Origin: Podospora comata
Taxonomy: Eukaryota; Ascomycota; Sordariomycetes; Sordariales; Podosporaceae
Direction of reading: 5' to 3'
DNA: 64,000 nucleotides
Assembly: GCA_017354895.1 (NCBI GenBank)
Contig: CP071496.1
Span: 3,472,001-3,536,000, forward strand
This document shows positions 10,693 to 21,807 of the stretch, one piece after another. The position numbers and the translations under genes were made by a program. The number at the start of each line of letters is the position of its first letter. Position 1 is the stretch's first letter. Below the pieces are notes generated by a model. That model saw only the letters and a list, made by a program, of their open reading frames with translations, made no database searches and had not been told where the DNA came from.

Positions 10693-11827
10693 CTACTGCT
10701 GCGGTGGGTAATACGCATGTCCAGGAGCCTCCGCGGCCTGAGGGTACGGATGTGGCTGCTGCTGCTGCTGCTGTTGCTGAGGATAGGCATAAGGCTGGGG
10801 GGTGCCCGTCGGCTGGGGCGTTTGATATTGCTGTTGATACGGGCTTGGGGTACCTACAGGGCTCGGTTGGAAGGGAGCCTGCGGTTGTTGATATTGCTGT
10901 GGTGGCTGGGCAGTATATTGCTGTTGCTGCTGCGGTTGTTGCTGTGGTTGTTGTTGTTGTTGTTGCTGTTGCTGGGGGGAATACTGCTGGGGAAACTGGG
11001 TCTGGGGCTGGTACTGCTGCTGGGAGTTGTAGACTGGTCCAGGAGCAGGGGCGGCCTGTTGCTGTGTGGCAAGCATCGGGGCTCCTTGGGCATTCAGCTC
11101 GGCGTCAGCAGGCTTCTTGTTCGCCTGGTGCCAAAGGCGGAATGTATGGCCATGGTACACAAGCGTGGCGATAAAGAGGAGCCTTCTTGGGCGTTAATTG
11201 AGTATCATCAAGGAACTGGAGAGGGTTACTCACCACATGAGCGCGCTCAGACCTGCGGCGCCGCTTGTCAAGCCGAGCCCCGTCTGGGTCAAGACGGCAC
11301 CGCGTTTCTCGAGGGCTCGCTTCACCGGATATACATCGCAAGTCTTGCTGGAGACAGCGGAACCGTCATCGCGGCAATTTGCAGTACTGACAGGCACGAC
11401 GAATCGTGCCCGTCTGGCAGCAATGGAACCCAAGGCGGCGAGCCACAAAACCGCCATCAAGAAATCAAGCGACAGCACAGCCCAAATATTATACGCTTCA
11501 CGCGCCCCTGACACCTTCTCGGTGATGAGAACGTAACCGATAACAATCCACGTAAAAACAACCTAGGTAGCACAGGTCAGCGCATGTCGGCCAAGGCAAG
11601 CGGCTGGGTCAAGCACTCACGCAAGCGATCCCAAAGGCGAGCTCCTCAATCATCACGTCATGGATGACAGCGCCAGCCATACCCAAGATTATGAGAGAAA
11701 AGAAAACCTGGGCGCCTCTGGCCACCACGATCCACACAGGTGTGTGCTGGACATAATGCTCCTGGCTTCCGGACGGTGCAGCAACTGGCGCTGAAGCGTA
11801 CTGAACTGGGGGCTTGACTTCGGACAT
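10693..11827 (-). CDS. MARVEL-like four-helix membrane protein with Gln-rich tail
   Basis: Exons are complement(10693-11182, 11234-11562, 11621-11827), 341 residues; donors GTGAGT at both introns, acceptors CTAG and AAGAAG, and phases agree. Hydrophobic segments occur near residues 30-55 (PVWIVVARGAQVFFSLIILG), 65-85, 95-115 (FLMAVLWLAALGSIAARRAR) and 165-185, the usual layout of fungal MARVEL-domain proteins, which sit in plasma membrane or vesicle membranes. A short loop with Cys follows helix 3. The cytosolic C-terminal 150 residues are almost all Q, P, Y and A, including long Gln runs encoded mostly by CAG/CAA, so the tail is prion-like and repeat-prone. The start at 11827 (MSEVKPPVQYAS) is the first ATG of the coherent frame. 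Function beyond membrane organisation cannot be inferred. Confidence 0.82.
10760..11060 (-). repeat. CAG/CAA codon repeat (polyglutamine tracts)
   Basis: Imperfect CTG/TTG repeats on the plus strand, reading as CAG/CAA on the minus strand, encode several Gln runs inside the MARVEL-like gene. Runs are broken by Pro, Tyr and Thr codons. Such repeats commonly vary in length between strains. Confidence 0.85.
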
Positions 11828-14091
11828 GTTGAAGACGGGCGGGTGTCTTGAGCGATACCCAATGTGGTGTCGTTTGGACGTGGTCCAGTTGGAGATGAAG
11901 GACACAACAGGTGTGAAATCAAGAAAGGTCAATCAACACACAAGAAGAAAGGGGGGCCAGAAGGCTCTCGGCGGGGGGCCGTGGCTTTAAGGCAGAGGGT
12001 TACCCTGAACATCTGATAGCAGAGCCGCCCCAGTGCCAACTGGAGCCAGACGAGTTCCTTTCGCGCTCGGCATTGTGCCCAAGCGCATTCGGAAGCGTTT
12101 GCAAGGCAGACTCGAAATCAGACCAGGGTCTTTCGCCGTGGGGAAGCTCCAGGTCCATGGTCGTGAGGCCCAATGGGGTAAGTTTCTGGCCGCTTTTCGT
12201 TCAGCCGCACTTTCTTCGGCGTGACACCTCCGATGGACACTTTGGTTCAGCTCCCTGCCCCGCTTGGTTGCCCATGACCAAGGGCAAGATGGGGGGAGTC
12301 CAGACCCTGCTATTGAAGACCATCCCGGGTTTTCAGGTTCAAGAAAAGAAACACAACAGCAACAAAGCGACATTTCCATTTACTCGATGCTTTCCAGACC
12401 AGTCTCAACGTCCCAAAAAGCTTTGGGCATCACTCTTGTGAGCGAGCTGGCGAGCGAGGGAAGCAATATTGGTCTTGGCGACAGGGGTCACTGCAGACAC
12501 CACATCCAGCCGCTATGCCGCATACGAGACCTCCTCGTGCCACGCTTGGCTATCTAATTGGTGGCAACCACTCACGAAGCTGTCGAAAGTAGGTTGGGTT
12601 GTTCTGCGGGAGTGGCTTTGAGATCCAGGAAGTTGGACCCGAAGAAATCATCACCTGGATGGAAGATGGAATATCCATCTGCGTTTGGAGCACCCGTCGA
12701 GAAAGCAATTCACCACTAAAACTACAACCAAGCTTTTCCCCAGCCGCTAGCATCCCAAAAAAGCAAATTCATCTTTCAATTGGAAGTCCGCCAAGCTCAG
12801 AGCCTCGTCTGGTCAGCCGCTCGGAGACATCCGATCTCAGGACGCGGGGAAGTCCCTTCTTTCTTTCCCGCGCTGTGGCCGCTGCGGTCCCGAAATGTCC
12901 CATCTTGTACCACCGAACAAAAAGATCAAATTGGGTCGTCTCTGCGAATGGGGAATTTTTATGCAGCCTTTCGCTTCAGGCTTCTTATCGTAGATTTCCA
13001 CCCACGTTTGTGAGGTTTGTGAGGTGTGGTAGCGAGAAGTTTGAAGAGGATAAAGATCGGAGCTGCAGCTCCTATTGGCTTGATATCGAGCTTCTGAGGC
13101 TTTCTTGGTGAGGGGGGGGGAAGGCGGTTGCAGCGGATAGCTTAACGCCTTTTGTAACGGCTTCGGCAAGAGGTAGGAAGTATGGGGTGGTTAGGTATCA
13201 TGTGGGCTTTGGGGTTTGGCGTCGGCAGTGAGTCTTCGGGGATAGTAACGTTGTTTTGCTCGTGATAATGGCAAGTGAGGGGCTCTGTTGATGATGACTC
13301 CACTGGGGCCACCAGTAAAGGGAGGCTTTCCTCCTTTTTCTTCATGAATGACATCGTGGGGGTATTACCTGCTACTTGATAGGTGCATTCTTTTGTTGTG
13401 GGATGAACAGTACTCAAGAGCATCTTTGAGAGGTCAACTAGATACAAACCGTAGGCTTTAACCAGCAAACGCCCCACAAAGGGGCTGGATCTTCAGAACG
13501 TCTCTCAGGAACCGGATAATATTTTTTCGCGGTTGAAGGTTAAGAACTTAAGATAACCTCAGCAAACCTTGGCCTATTTTCAGCCTTAATTCCAAACTCA
13601 ACACCTTGAGCGTTCACTCCCACCGAAGGCGGAGCAGTCTCAGCAAAAGGAGCCTCAACATGACTCGGATGATCTGGAGAGATAAAAGTCCGAATACTTC
13701 TGAAGTTGATCAGTGCTCTGTTGGTTTAATGGTCAACTATCTGTATGGGCTACTGGTAGCAGGGAGGAGAGACGTGTTGTTTTGTGAAGATATATACCAC
13801 CCGGCCTTCCCTGTGTGGAAGGACGACGTCCTTTCGGGAAGCTCGGCCAGAATGTTTGTTTCAAATGAAATATCAAAATAATGATACTCCGTTTGCGCTT
13901 CCATGCATTGGGATTCTGGAAGATGATTGGAACTCCCAGACAAATAAACATCACACCATGTCTGGTATCTCAATTCCCAGAAAGACAAATCAAACAGTAT
14001 CGTCTCCTAAGAAGGTAGCATACATATATATAATTCGACGAAAGCTAAGGTCATCCTCCGTAACAACCACTGCAAGATAGTCAAAACCACA
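11828..14091. other. Gene-free region
   Basis: About 2.3 kb without a supportable gene. Open frames between 12.0 and 13.5 kb have no domain or codon logic. The part from about 13,500 to 14,090 looks richer in A and T than the neighbouring genes. It could hold degraded mobile DNA or untranslated RNA, but nothing specific is recognisable. Confidence 0.45.
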
Positions 14092-15042
14092 TCACTTTGA
14101 CTGAGCCCATCCACTCTTCTTCTGCAACCACTGCTCCATCGTCATCAGACCCGGGTAATCCCTTCTCCTCGCCTCAATATCAGCTGCATACCCATCGCTT
14201 GCAAACCACGCAATCATGGTTCCCATCTCCTTCACCGCATACGTCAACGCACTGCCCAAAAACCAGTACGTGATCGGCGCAGGCTGTCCAGTAGCCTTGG
14301 TGAACGCCCTACCCAGCTGCTCAACAGTCAACTCATCACCCGCCAGCCCAACCGCCTTCCTGTTCCACTTCTCAGGATCCTCGAATGCCATGGCAGCAAA
14401 GACACCAATGTCTGCCGTGGCAATCCACTGCAACGGCTTCCCATTGTCACCCAGCCAGTTCCTCAACGCAGCCATGAATACCTTGGTAGGGAAGCCAGGG
14501 GCAAGGTTGTCCATGAATGCCACTGGCCGCAAAATAGTCCACCCCATAGCAGCACCCGGCTTGCCCTCCTGGGCATCACGCAGGTGCGTCTCAATCTTCT
14601 GCTTGGACTGGAAATGGGGAATAGGGGTAGGGTTGTCCCACGACTTTTCATCACCGCCCCTTTCAACACTGGAGTAGACAAAGTGCTCGACTCCTGCCTC
14701 GAGGGCGCTGTCGATGAGAGCGGTGCCCTGCTTGACTTCACTTTCGACGGTGACACCGGGACCCATGGAGACCTGCACCGAGTAAACACCCCAGATGGGC
14801 TTGTTGTCGTTTGCCCTGAGGGCCTCTTCGAAGAGGGCAGGGACATCGTCAAGATCGCCTTTGACAAGCTTGATGTTGGGGCCGCGGGAGACCAGCCGCT
14901 TGGCAGAGGCGGAATCTGGATGGCGGGTGACGGCGAGGATGGTGAAAGGGGAGGAACCGGAGGCATCACGGTCGACGAGGGCGTCAATGACGGCTCCGCC
15001 TTGCTTGCCGGTTGCGCCGGTGATGAGGAGAGCTTTGGACAT
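14092..15042 (-). CDS. NmrA-like NAD(P)-binding protein (SDR atypical)
   Basis: Intronless, 316 residues. It begins with a beta strand and the glycine motif GATGKQG at residues 9-15 (Rossmann fold, NmrA-type GxxGxxG), then VTRHPDSASAKRL (dinucleotide phosphate contact region), KGDLDD, and the conserved VEHFVYSSVERGG strand. The family includes the nitrogen regulator NmrA, which binds NAD(P) without catalysis, and isoflavone-reductase-like enzymes. The usual catalytic YxxxK is not clear; the segment PHFQSKQKIE holds a Lys where NmrA proteins have one. A reductase or a redox-sensing regulator are both possible. It is transcribed divergently from the SnoaL-like gene, 702 bases away, at the left edge of the enzyme block. 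Start at 15042 (MSKALLITGATG) is fixed by the fold. Confidence 0.9.
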   Translation of the reverse strand: MSKALLITGATGKQGGAVIDALVDRDASGSSPFTILAVTRHPDSASAKRLVSRGPNIKLVKGDLDDVPALFEEALRANDNKPIWGVYSVQVSMGPGVTVESEVKQGTALIDSALEAGVEHFVYSSVERGGDEKSWDNPTPIPHFQSKQKIETHLRDAQEGKPGAAMGWTILRPVAFMDNLAPGFPTKVFMAALRNWLGDNGKPLQWIATADIGVFAAMAFEDPEKWNRKAVGLAGDELTVEQLGRAFTKATGQPAPITYWFLGSALTYAVKEMGTMIAWFASDGYAADIEARRRDYPGLMTMEQWLQKKSGWAQSK

Positions 15043-15744
15043 GTTGCCGGGTGGATGTTCAGACGACCAGGGGGAGAAAGGCTTTAGAGTGCAGTTGCAG
15101 GCTGGTGGTAAGATATTTGAGGAGTGGTTATGCAGCGGTTGGGATGGCTATCTGAACCCCGCAGTCGAATGTTTTGGGTCGAAAGGGTTGAATGACGCGT
15201 GCAGACGTCACCGGCTGGATTTGAACGGGACTCGCTGCTGCCCCTATGTTGGAAGAGACGAGACGGGCAGATGTAAATACTTAATAAGATCTAGGGGCGA
15301 GAGATAATTAAAGTTGGGTCGAATGCCTTGAAATACAAGCCATCGTAGCTTGCTTGCTCGCTAGGTGCGCATCGTCTTCGTTCTTGGTGCCGAGCCGGCT
15401 GGTGCTTTGTCACCCATAGCCGCGAGAGGTCCGGACTGATTCGATCCAATTTTGGAACAACGGGTGCAGCTAGTGACGAAATGAACTCAGGATGGCATCG
15501 TTCTCGCGAACATGTCTCGTCGCGGTGGCAACGGGAGCGCGTGTTTCAGGACTGGAAAGAAGTATCGCGCGCAGAAGCAAGAATAGTTAATAGAATAGCA
15601 TTGTGATGGGGAAGGGAATGAAAAACTGATAATAGACGATATCCCCAGCATCTGATTATCATCACAGTGCCATCTTCGACATCATCGCCATCCATACCAC
15701 ATACACACCATCAACAATAACGTGAATCGAAACAGTCAACCAAA
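15043..15744. promoter_or_regulatory. Divergent intergenic region, NmrA-like / SnoaL-like
   Basis: This 702-base segment separates two divergently transcribed genes, so it should contain both promoters. I found no motif I can name with confidence. Confidence 0.4.
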
Positions 15745-16227
15745 ATGTCTTCCTCCCGCCTCCACACCATTCACGCCCTCCTCGACGGCTACTCTTCCCT
15801 CTCCGTCGACAAGATGACCGAGCGTCTCTCCAACGACTTCACCCACCACGTCCTCCCCGCCAGCCTTGACATGCCCCTCCGAAACAGAGACGAGTTCGCC
15901 CACCACGCCGGCGAGATCTTTTCCATCTTTCACACCTTCCACATGGTCCCTCTCACCATGTTTGAGGACGACAGGCAAAACATGGTCGTCATCAACGCCA
16001 GAATGGAGGGCATCCTCAAGAACGGCGCCGAGTGGGTCAACGAGTGCGTCCTGATGGTGCGTCTGTCGAGGGACGGCCAGCAGGTCGTGGCCATCGAGGA
16101 GTTTGTCGACAGCTTCAAGGCCGTGGAGATGAAGAAGAGACATGCGCCCACGATGGATGTCCGCAGCACCGATATGGCTGGCAGCGCCAAGGAGGCCTTG
16201 TTTAGAAGTGTGGCTTTGTCTACTTGA
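15745..16227 (+). CDS. SnoaL/NTF2-like protein
   Basis: Intronless, 160 residues, starting at the ATG preceded by CAAA (a good fungal context). The N-terminal helix (LHTIHALLDGYSSLSVDKM), the following LSNDFTHHVLPAS segment and alternating strands such as NMVVINARMEGILKN and WVNECVLMVRL are the cone-shaped alpha+beta fold of the SnoaL-like/NTF2 superfamily. Members act as polyketide cyclases, dehydratases, or non-enzymatic binding proteins; the fold alone does not decide. The His pairs (HH at about residue 32 and 52) could be functional. There is no signal peptide, so cytosol is likely. Its neighbours are NmrA-like and DUF1772 genes, a context that fits secondary metabolism but does not prove it. 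Confidence 0.85.
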   Translation: MSSSRLHTIHALLDGYSSLSVDKMTERLSNDFTHHVLPASLDMPLRNRDEFAHHAGEIFSIFHTFHMVPLTMFEDDRQNMVVINARMEGILKNGAEWVNECVLMVRLSRDGQQVVAIEEFVDSFKAVEMKKRHAPTMDVRSTDMAGSAKEALFRSVALST

Positions 16228-16675
16228 GTTTCTTCCTGCAGCACATCTTCTTCCTTCAATTCAATCGTGGGGGACTTTGTTTGCCGGAGTCTGATGAGCT
16301 TATGATAGACATGATTTTCGCTTTGTACTTGCTTCTTTCCGCAGCATTTATCTTCTCATTTTTCATTATTTCTTGAATTATACGTTGGTGGCATTTCTTC
16401 CTGGGAACAAGAGCGGGCTTGACCGAAACATTGACCACAGAACTCTGGCTCTTTGATAATTTCGTCTTTATGTGGCTTGTTACAACTTTTAAGCCCCAGT
16501 TTCTTGCGGGCTCATGGTTTCATCGTAGCATTTTTAATAGATTGGTGTCAGCAATTGATATAAACCCTTTGAATTTGTTCCACTTGACGACACAAACAAT
16601 ACAATACCACTCCACCCCCCAGACTCCTCTTTACCTTTGAATCTCTTGACCAATAATACCCTTTACACATCCAAT
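16228..16675. other. Convergent 3' region
   Basis: Between the 3' ends of the SnoaL-like and DUF1772 genes. It is comparatively A/T-rich and probably holds both 3' UTRs. No gene seen. Confidence 0.5.
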
Positions 16676-17347
16676 CTACACAATGACCCCCTTCACCGGC
16701 ACCTCCTTCGCCCCCAAACTCTGCCACAGCCCCAAACTCCCCGCCACAAGCGGCATCAACGCCCTCACCAAGTTCAACTTGATCCACCTCCTAGCATAAT
16801 ACTCTGCCAAACTCACATCCACTCCCCCCTTCCCCTTACTCCCCGCCCCCTCGATAATCCCGTCAGTCCTCTTGTTCCCCCCATCCACCACCTCTACCGC
16901 ACTCAGCCCCTCCAACTTCGCATTCAGCGGCTGCATGTTCAAGGCGCTATGAACAACAGTAACCAAGTGACACAGCGCGCAAACCCCCCAAATCTTCCAA
17001 CTCCCCCTCTCCACCTGCCCATGCGCAGGCACGAGCGCGGTATGCCACCCGTTCTCCGCCGCCATGGCCGAGGCATATCTCCAGGCCGAGAAGGCAGTGT
17101 ACCCATACCCGAGAATGCCAAGGGTGGAGATGGGCCGGAAGAACACATTGCCTACCTGCCAGAAGACGGGCCACTGGCGACCCAAGAGGCGGGCGGCGCG
17201 GGGGTGGTCGGAGGAGGATGGGCGGGGGAAGTCAATCAGGAGGGCGGGCACGCCCATGAAGGACTGCGTGATTGCGTTGCCGAGGAGGATGAAGGAGAAG
17301 GCGATTGTTGTGCCGGCTATGGCGTCCGGGGTGGGGAGGCCGACCAT
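16676..17347 (-). CDS. DUF1772 (anthrone-oxygenase-like) membrane protein
   Basis: Intronless, 223 residues from the ATG at 17347 (MVGLPTPDAIAG). The DUF1772 pattern is clear: an N-terminal helix (TTIAFSFILLGNAITQSFMG), a conserved RQWPVFWQVGNVFFRPIS segment, then three more hydrophobic helices near residues 65-85, 115-140 and 195-215. Some DUF1772 proteins are cofactor-free anthrone oxygenases that convert anthrones to anthraquinones in fungal polyketide pathways (HypC type). Others have unknown roles. The frame stays open upstream through a CA repeat reading as Thr-His codons to 17548, but no ATG is found there, so the repeat is 5' leader. Placement among a P450, a flavin monooxygenase and a SnoaL-like gene supports an oxidative tailoring role by inference. 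Confidence 0.85.
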   Translation of the reverse strand: MVGLPTPDAIAGTTIAFSFILLGNAITQSFMGVPALLIDFPRPSSSDHPRAARLLGRQWPVFWQVGNVFFRPISTLGILGYGYTAFSAWRYASAMAAENGWHTALVPAHGQVERGSWKIWGVCALCHLVTVVHSALNMQPLNAKLEGLSAVEVVDGGNKRTDGIIEGAGSKGKGGVDVSLAEYYARRWIKLNLVRALMPLVAGSLGLWQSLGAKEVPVKGVIV

Positions 17348-17348
17348 T

Positions 17349-17414
<66 letters not shown>

Positions 17415-18300
17415 TGTGTGTATGTATGCGTTTGTGTGGATGAGGCGATGAGAAAGAAAGAGGAGGGGAAAACGAGGGCGTCGCGAAGTTGAAAACTGAG
17501 ATTTTGAGGGCAAAAAGGGGTAAATACTACACTAGGCTGAAGACGCAAAAACGAACCGACGACATCATTGACGTCAATCCCGGAAGGAGCTTGACACGTT
17601 GTTTACGCTGTCGGTCTCGGCTGTTTACCACGCAATGTCTTGGGAGTCAGTCACGGCCTCAATGTTTGTGGAAGTGCCTTGGCAGTGTTTCGGTGAAAAG
17701 TGATGTGCAATGGCGCTCATTATTACTGATCTGGACCTCCGATGGGGAAGACATGTCTACTCTCGCCAAATCAAAAGTCATGAAGACGGGAGCAGCTGCC
17801 CTCGCCAAGCTGCCCTCGCCAAGCTGCCTACCTACCTTGCCTGCCGTGCTCCCGAGTCAGGAAAGCTTAGCTCGATCCGGCGCCTGCCATGCTCCTGTCC
17901 AACATACCTAGCGTCCGGCCCGAGTCGTACAGGATGGAAACAGCTTGCCAGTAGGCTTAACCTTAACTCCAGGCCGGCCTTCATTACCTTTCGCATCGCC
18001 AGTCTATCATCCCACGATACCTTTCTGTCACTTTGGCCTCTGGGCCATTCTCCTCTGTTCAGACTATGATAACGTTATCGTCTTTCAATCGATAACCTAG
18101 AATATCGTTCGACAAAACACTCGATCCCAGAATCCAAGTTACAGATGTCCAGAGAATCCTCCCAATCCTCCCTTCCAACAGCACCCAACTGGGCAAGCAA
18201 GTATCCAGCTCGCCAGTTCGAACAAAACCTATGCCTACAAAGGAAAATTCTAATAACGCCTCATGATCCGACATTAACTGTCTATATCCAACGTGGCATG
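17348..18300. other. Intergenic region, DUF1772 promoter and P450 3' flank
   Basis: No gene seen. Around 17,800-17,840 a unit of about 14 bases (CTGCCCTCGCCAAG) is repeated in tandem just over two times. Confidence 0.45.
17353..17430. repeat. (GT)n/(CA)n microsatellite in the DUF1772 leader
   Basis: About 27 nearly uninterrupted GT units followed by imperfect TATG/TGTG units, beginning 6 bases upstream of the DUF1772 start codon. In the mRNA it is a CA-rich leader directly before the ATG. Confidence 0.95.
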
Positions 18301-20131
18301 CTATACCTGCGGCCCGTAAGAGTTTACCCTTCTGATCTGTATTGAGGCTTCGTCCTTCTTCTCTGCAAGGACATCAAACAGACCATTGTCTGGCACAATT
18401 GCAGTCTGCTGTGCTAGCCTCGCTTCCTGGAAGAACTTGGCTCTGTCGGCACGATCTCGCGCATCTGACTCGGCCCAAAGACGGAGTGCTTCCTCTTTTC
18501 TCTTCTCGCTTCTGGGCTCAAATGACATCTGGAAAGGATCTGGCTTGATGATGAGCAGCGAGTTGGACTTGTCAAGCGGTACGGGATGGTTCATCCCAGT
18601 CGCTGGGTTATGCTTGGGCTTGAGGTTGAAGGTCCATGCCAAGGCACCGCAAGCAACTATCAACTCGTCTTGGGTGAGTGACATGCCGAGACATTGGCGC
18701 TGCCCCCATCCGAACGATGTCATGCCCTTGATGGTTGGGAACTGTGTCAGGGGCTCTTGGAAGGTTGGCCAGCCAGGCTCCAACCAGCGTTCGGGCCGGA
18801 AGTTGTCAGGGTCAGGATACTTCTTGGGGTTGCGGAGGAATGCCCTGAAGAGTCATTAGCTTGTGCCCACAGTTTTCAAGCGCCGAGTCAATGGCTTACC
18901 AGTCCAGGGGCAAGAGGCGGGTGCCCTTGGGAATGAAGTAGCCGTTATAAACATCGTCCGCCTCCGTCTCGTGGGCGACACCTGTCGGGACATTGGGCTT
19001 CCACCGCATGGTCTCCTTGATGCAAGCTCTCAAGATGGGTAGGTTAGGCGCATCCTCCAACGTAGGCATGCGCCCCTCGCACTTTTCGTCAATCTCTTTC
19101 TGCACGGCGGCTTGCCATTCCGGATAGTGAACCATGGTACCCAGCCAGTACGAAAGCGGTCCGGCGACGGTGAAGATGCCGACCAGCGCGAGCATTCCAA
19201 TGACGCAAGAGGCTTCATAATCACCAGAGATGTTGGTCTTCAACGAGGTCTTCTCAATGAACTGTCGTGTCCAGCAATTGCGGACCCGACCACCCTGTGC
19301 CATCTTGTCACGGGTTGTGAGGTATCGCTCCTGCCACCATGCCGATTGCTCATCATGACGCTTGCGCTCCGCCTTCTTCCATGGGTTCATGAACATGGGC
19401 AGATGCCACAGCGGGGTGAGGACATTGGTGATAGGGCCAGCGGGGGACATCTGTCGGAGTAAACCCCAAGCACTCTTGGTGCAGTAAGTGCTCAGAGTGG
19501 GATCATCCCAGGTGAGCTGGCACATGACTTTGGCAGCCATATCCTCGAGCGAAGCTTGGAAATTGTCTGGGTTCTGGATCAAGTTGGCCATCCAGCGCTT
19601 CGCCTCGTGATACATCACACCGTTGTACTTGACGTTGGTGGCCTCGGTGATGTAGGCATGGGTGAGCTTTCTTTGGCGAGCCCAGTATTCTGCACGACCG
19701 TGTTAATCAGAGCAGGCTCGACGTGATAGAGCGAGGCAATGCTTACTGTTCCTGCCCATCAAGGGAAGGTATTCCATGGAGCCCTCGGAGCTCTTGGAGT
19801 CAAACAGCGACTGAATGTTTGGCCGATCCGAATTGTACTTGGCCCGCTTGACCAGCAAGTCCTCGGCAACCTTTTCGTCGGTAATGACCAGGACGTTGAC
19901 GCCGAGCATCTGAGTTCGGTAGAAGCCGCCAGCTCCGTGCTTGTCCGCCCACTCTTTGAACTTGAGCCACATGAAGTTTATAGGCAAGTCATGGATTCTG
20001 CCAATATAAGGAAGCTGTATTGGGCCGGGCGGTCCGTTGGGATCGTTAATCTTTTGAAATTCTTTGATAAGATGTACCACTGTTGCCACCAAAAGGACCA
20101 GGGCCAGGAGGCCCGCGGTAACGAGCTGCAT
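18301..20131 (-). CDS. Cytochrome P450 monooxygenase
   Basis: Exons are complement(18301-18844, 18901... see below). Precisely: exon 1 19747-20131, exon 2 18900-19689, exon 3 18301-18844; introns GTAAGC...GCAG and GTAAGC...TCAG, total 572 residues. An N-terminal membrane anchor (LVTAGLLALVLLVATVVHLI) is followed by the PPGP hinge. ExxR is at 354-357 (ETMR), the PERW element follows in exon 3, and the haem ligand is Cys443 in FGWGQRQCLG. All key P450 parts are therefore present. It should be an ER-bound haem-thiolate oxygenase using a cytochrome P450 reductase. Substrate is unknown. The charged tail after residue 520 is longer than in many P450s. The ATG at 20131 is chosen because the frame above it begins only with GTG. 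It is divergent from the FAD monooxygenase. Confidence 0.93.
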
Positions 20132-21807
20132 GGTACGGTACGTCACGAGTAGCGGTGTTGAGTCGCGAAGTTGGTATGTTGAGTAAACGAATGACGAAAA
20201 AACGGTAAGCGGTGCAAACTAAGGCTCTGAAGAACGAGATGGAACGACTTGTGGGAGAGCCGATGGGAAGACCAGAGCCCTCTATGTAAGCTGGCGAAAG
20301 GACTTTGATTGTTTTGAAGTGTGCACAGCCATACAATAGACAGAAGCTCACCTTCGAGATGGCACTGACCGCGAGCAGCTCTGTCGCTTGTGCCTTGACT
20401 AGCGTGTCGAGATGCGCATACACTTGCGCACAATCAACGTATCCATGGGTAGCACTACCCTGTGGTCGGAACTATGGTGTGGCAGTTGCTGCTTTTGCCG
20501 ATGTCCTTGCGGAAGAATCACGGGGAGCTGAAACCCGTGCACCTCGATACTTTCTCGGGAGAAGTTTGACTACTGTTGATCAAGGCGGCTAAGAGCGGAG
20601 GTCTCTCCAGGCGTTGTTCTGCTGTGTGTAGCAGTTCTATCGTCTAAGGGCTCTCTTGATGCGTGGAACAGCTCTCCAATTCACTCGGTGGGCTACCTAT
20701 CACACAAGCATGTTGCCTAGGTACCGCTGTCATAGGCCGTCTGCTGTGATGTTTGGTATCCACCGAGTGCCCTGTGTCCGGAGACGATGTCTGTTTTCCA
20801 GTGTCTATTTTTGCCGCTGCAAGCAGGGACTTTTCTCGCCACAGAACATAAACAAAGTGATGCTATTGCACGCAGCATGGTGGTGCATGACACCACCGAG
20901 GACATGATGATGGGAGCATCAAGGCACGTCTCCGAGCTCTCCTGCGTACAGGAGAACCCTGATCGCCCTTGGGGCGTTTTGTGACGTTCCTCGCTGACAG
21001 GTAATGCACTTTGATGTATGCTGCATGTTGCCAAACAGGACTGAAATGGCAACCGGTCGCTTGGCAACACCTTCTTGGTTGGCCTCGCAATGTGCGAATC
21101 GACTCTTGGGACTTTGACACCTCCAGGTTGCGCGAAAATAGCAGTGATGAGGGCCAAGGCAGCTATAGAGAATTGGGCTGGTCCGCCGAATGTTGGGAAA
21201 CCTAGCCGCGCGCCGGCGCAGTGAATTTGGAATTCCAGCAATGAGCCTCGAACTGGTGCATGTGCTATCACACCCGATTCCATTTGGTAGGAGTAATCGT
21301 CCGATACCCGCCACCACCCTTCCGCCACCGATCTAACTCTTGCCATCTAATCATAACCCAGACTGGACGGTCGATTAGCTTTGACCGTGCTCATTAATCC
21401 CATGCCCAAGTTGCGCCGGCCATAGCAACCGCGTGATGCAGTTCCATCCGAACTGGACGGCCCTGAAAAGGACAAGTCGATCCGTCACTCATCGAGACTT
21501 TTCTAGGCCAACCTAGGAGCTCAGCCAGCCGTTTATCCATACAACAAGTTTCAAAGATCAGAATTTGCGGGTCATGTTGGCTCTTCTCGTTGGGGGCGCT
21601 CCTGACAATTAGTCTGCTCGGTCGCCAGAAGCGTGTAATCAGACGACGAGAAATCACAACTGTGACAACAGATGTAAATACTGCCATCATGCCCGTCACT
21701 GGGAGAAAGCCGTCTTGGCCTGCATTCCCGTGCCTTGGTCTGCAGTCAATCGAACTGTTGGCTTGCTGAGAATTGCAACACTGGTTTTCAACTGCTAAGC
21801 TTCCATC
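20132..21807. promoter_or_regulatory. Divergent promoter region, P450 / FAD monooxygenase
   Basis: 1,676 bases between two divergently transcribed oxidoreductase genes; no coding region supported. It must contain both promoters. A perfect 6-base dyad (20447-20460) is listed separately. Confidence 0.5.
20447..20460. promoter_or_regulatory. Inverted repeat GGGTAG-CA-CTACCC
   Basis: A perfect 6-base dyad with a 2-base spacer, about 315 bases upstream of the P450 start. It could bind a dimeric transcription factor; nothing identifies one. Confidence 0.3.

Noticed and set aside
10462-11511. 349-residue plus-strand open frame
   Set aside because: It is antisense to the MARVEL-like gene; its Leu/Arg and Gly-rich composition is the mirror of the Gln repeat.
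15190-15250. GTTCAAATCC word on the minus strand
   Set aside because: Flanking bases do not form a T arm, and no A box is found.
17348-17548. N-terminal extension of the DUF1772 protein through Thr-His repeats
   Set aside because: The frame is open but has no ATG, and the family start is at 17347.
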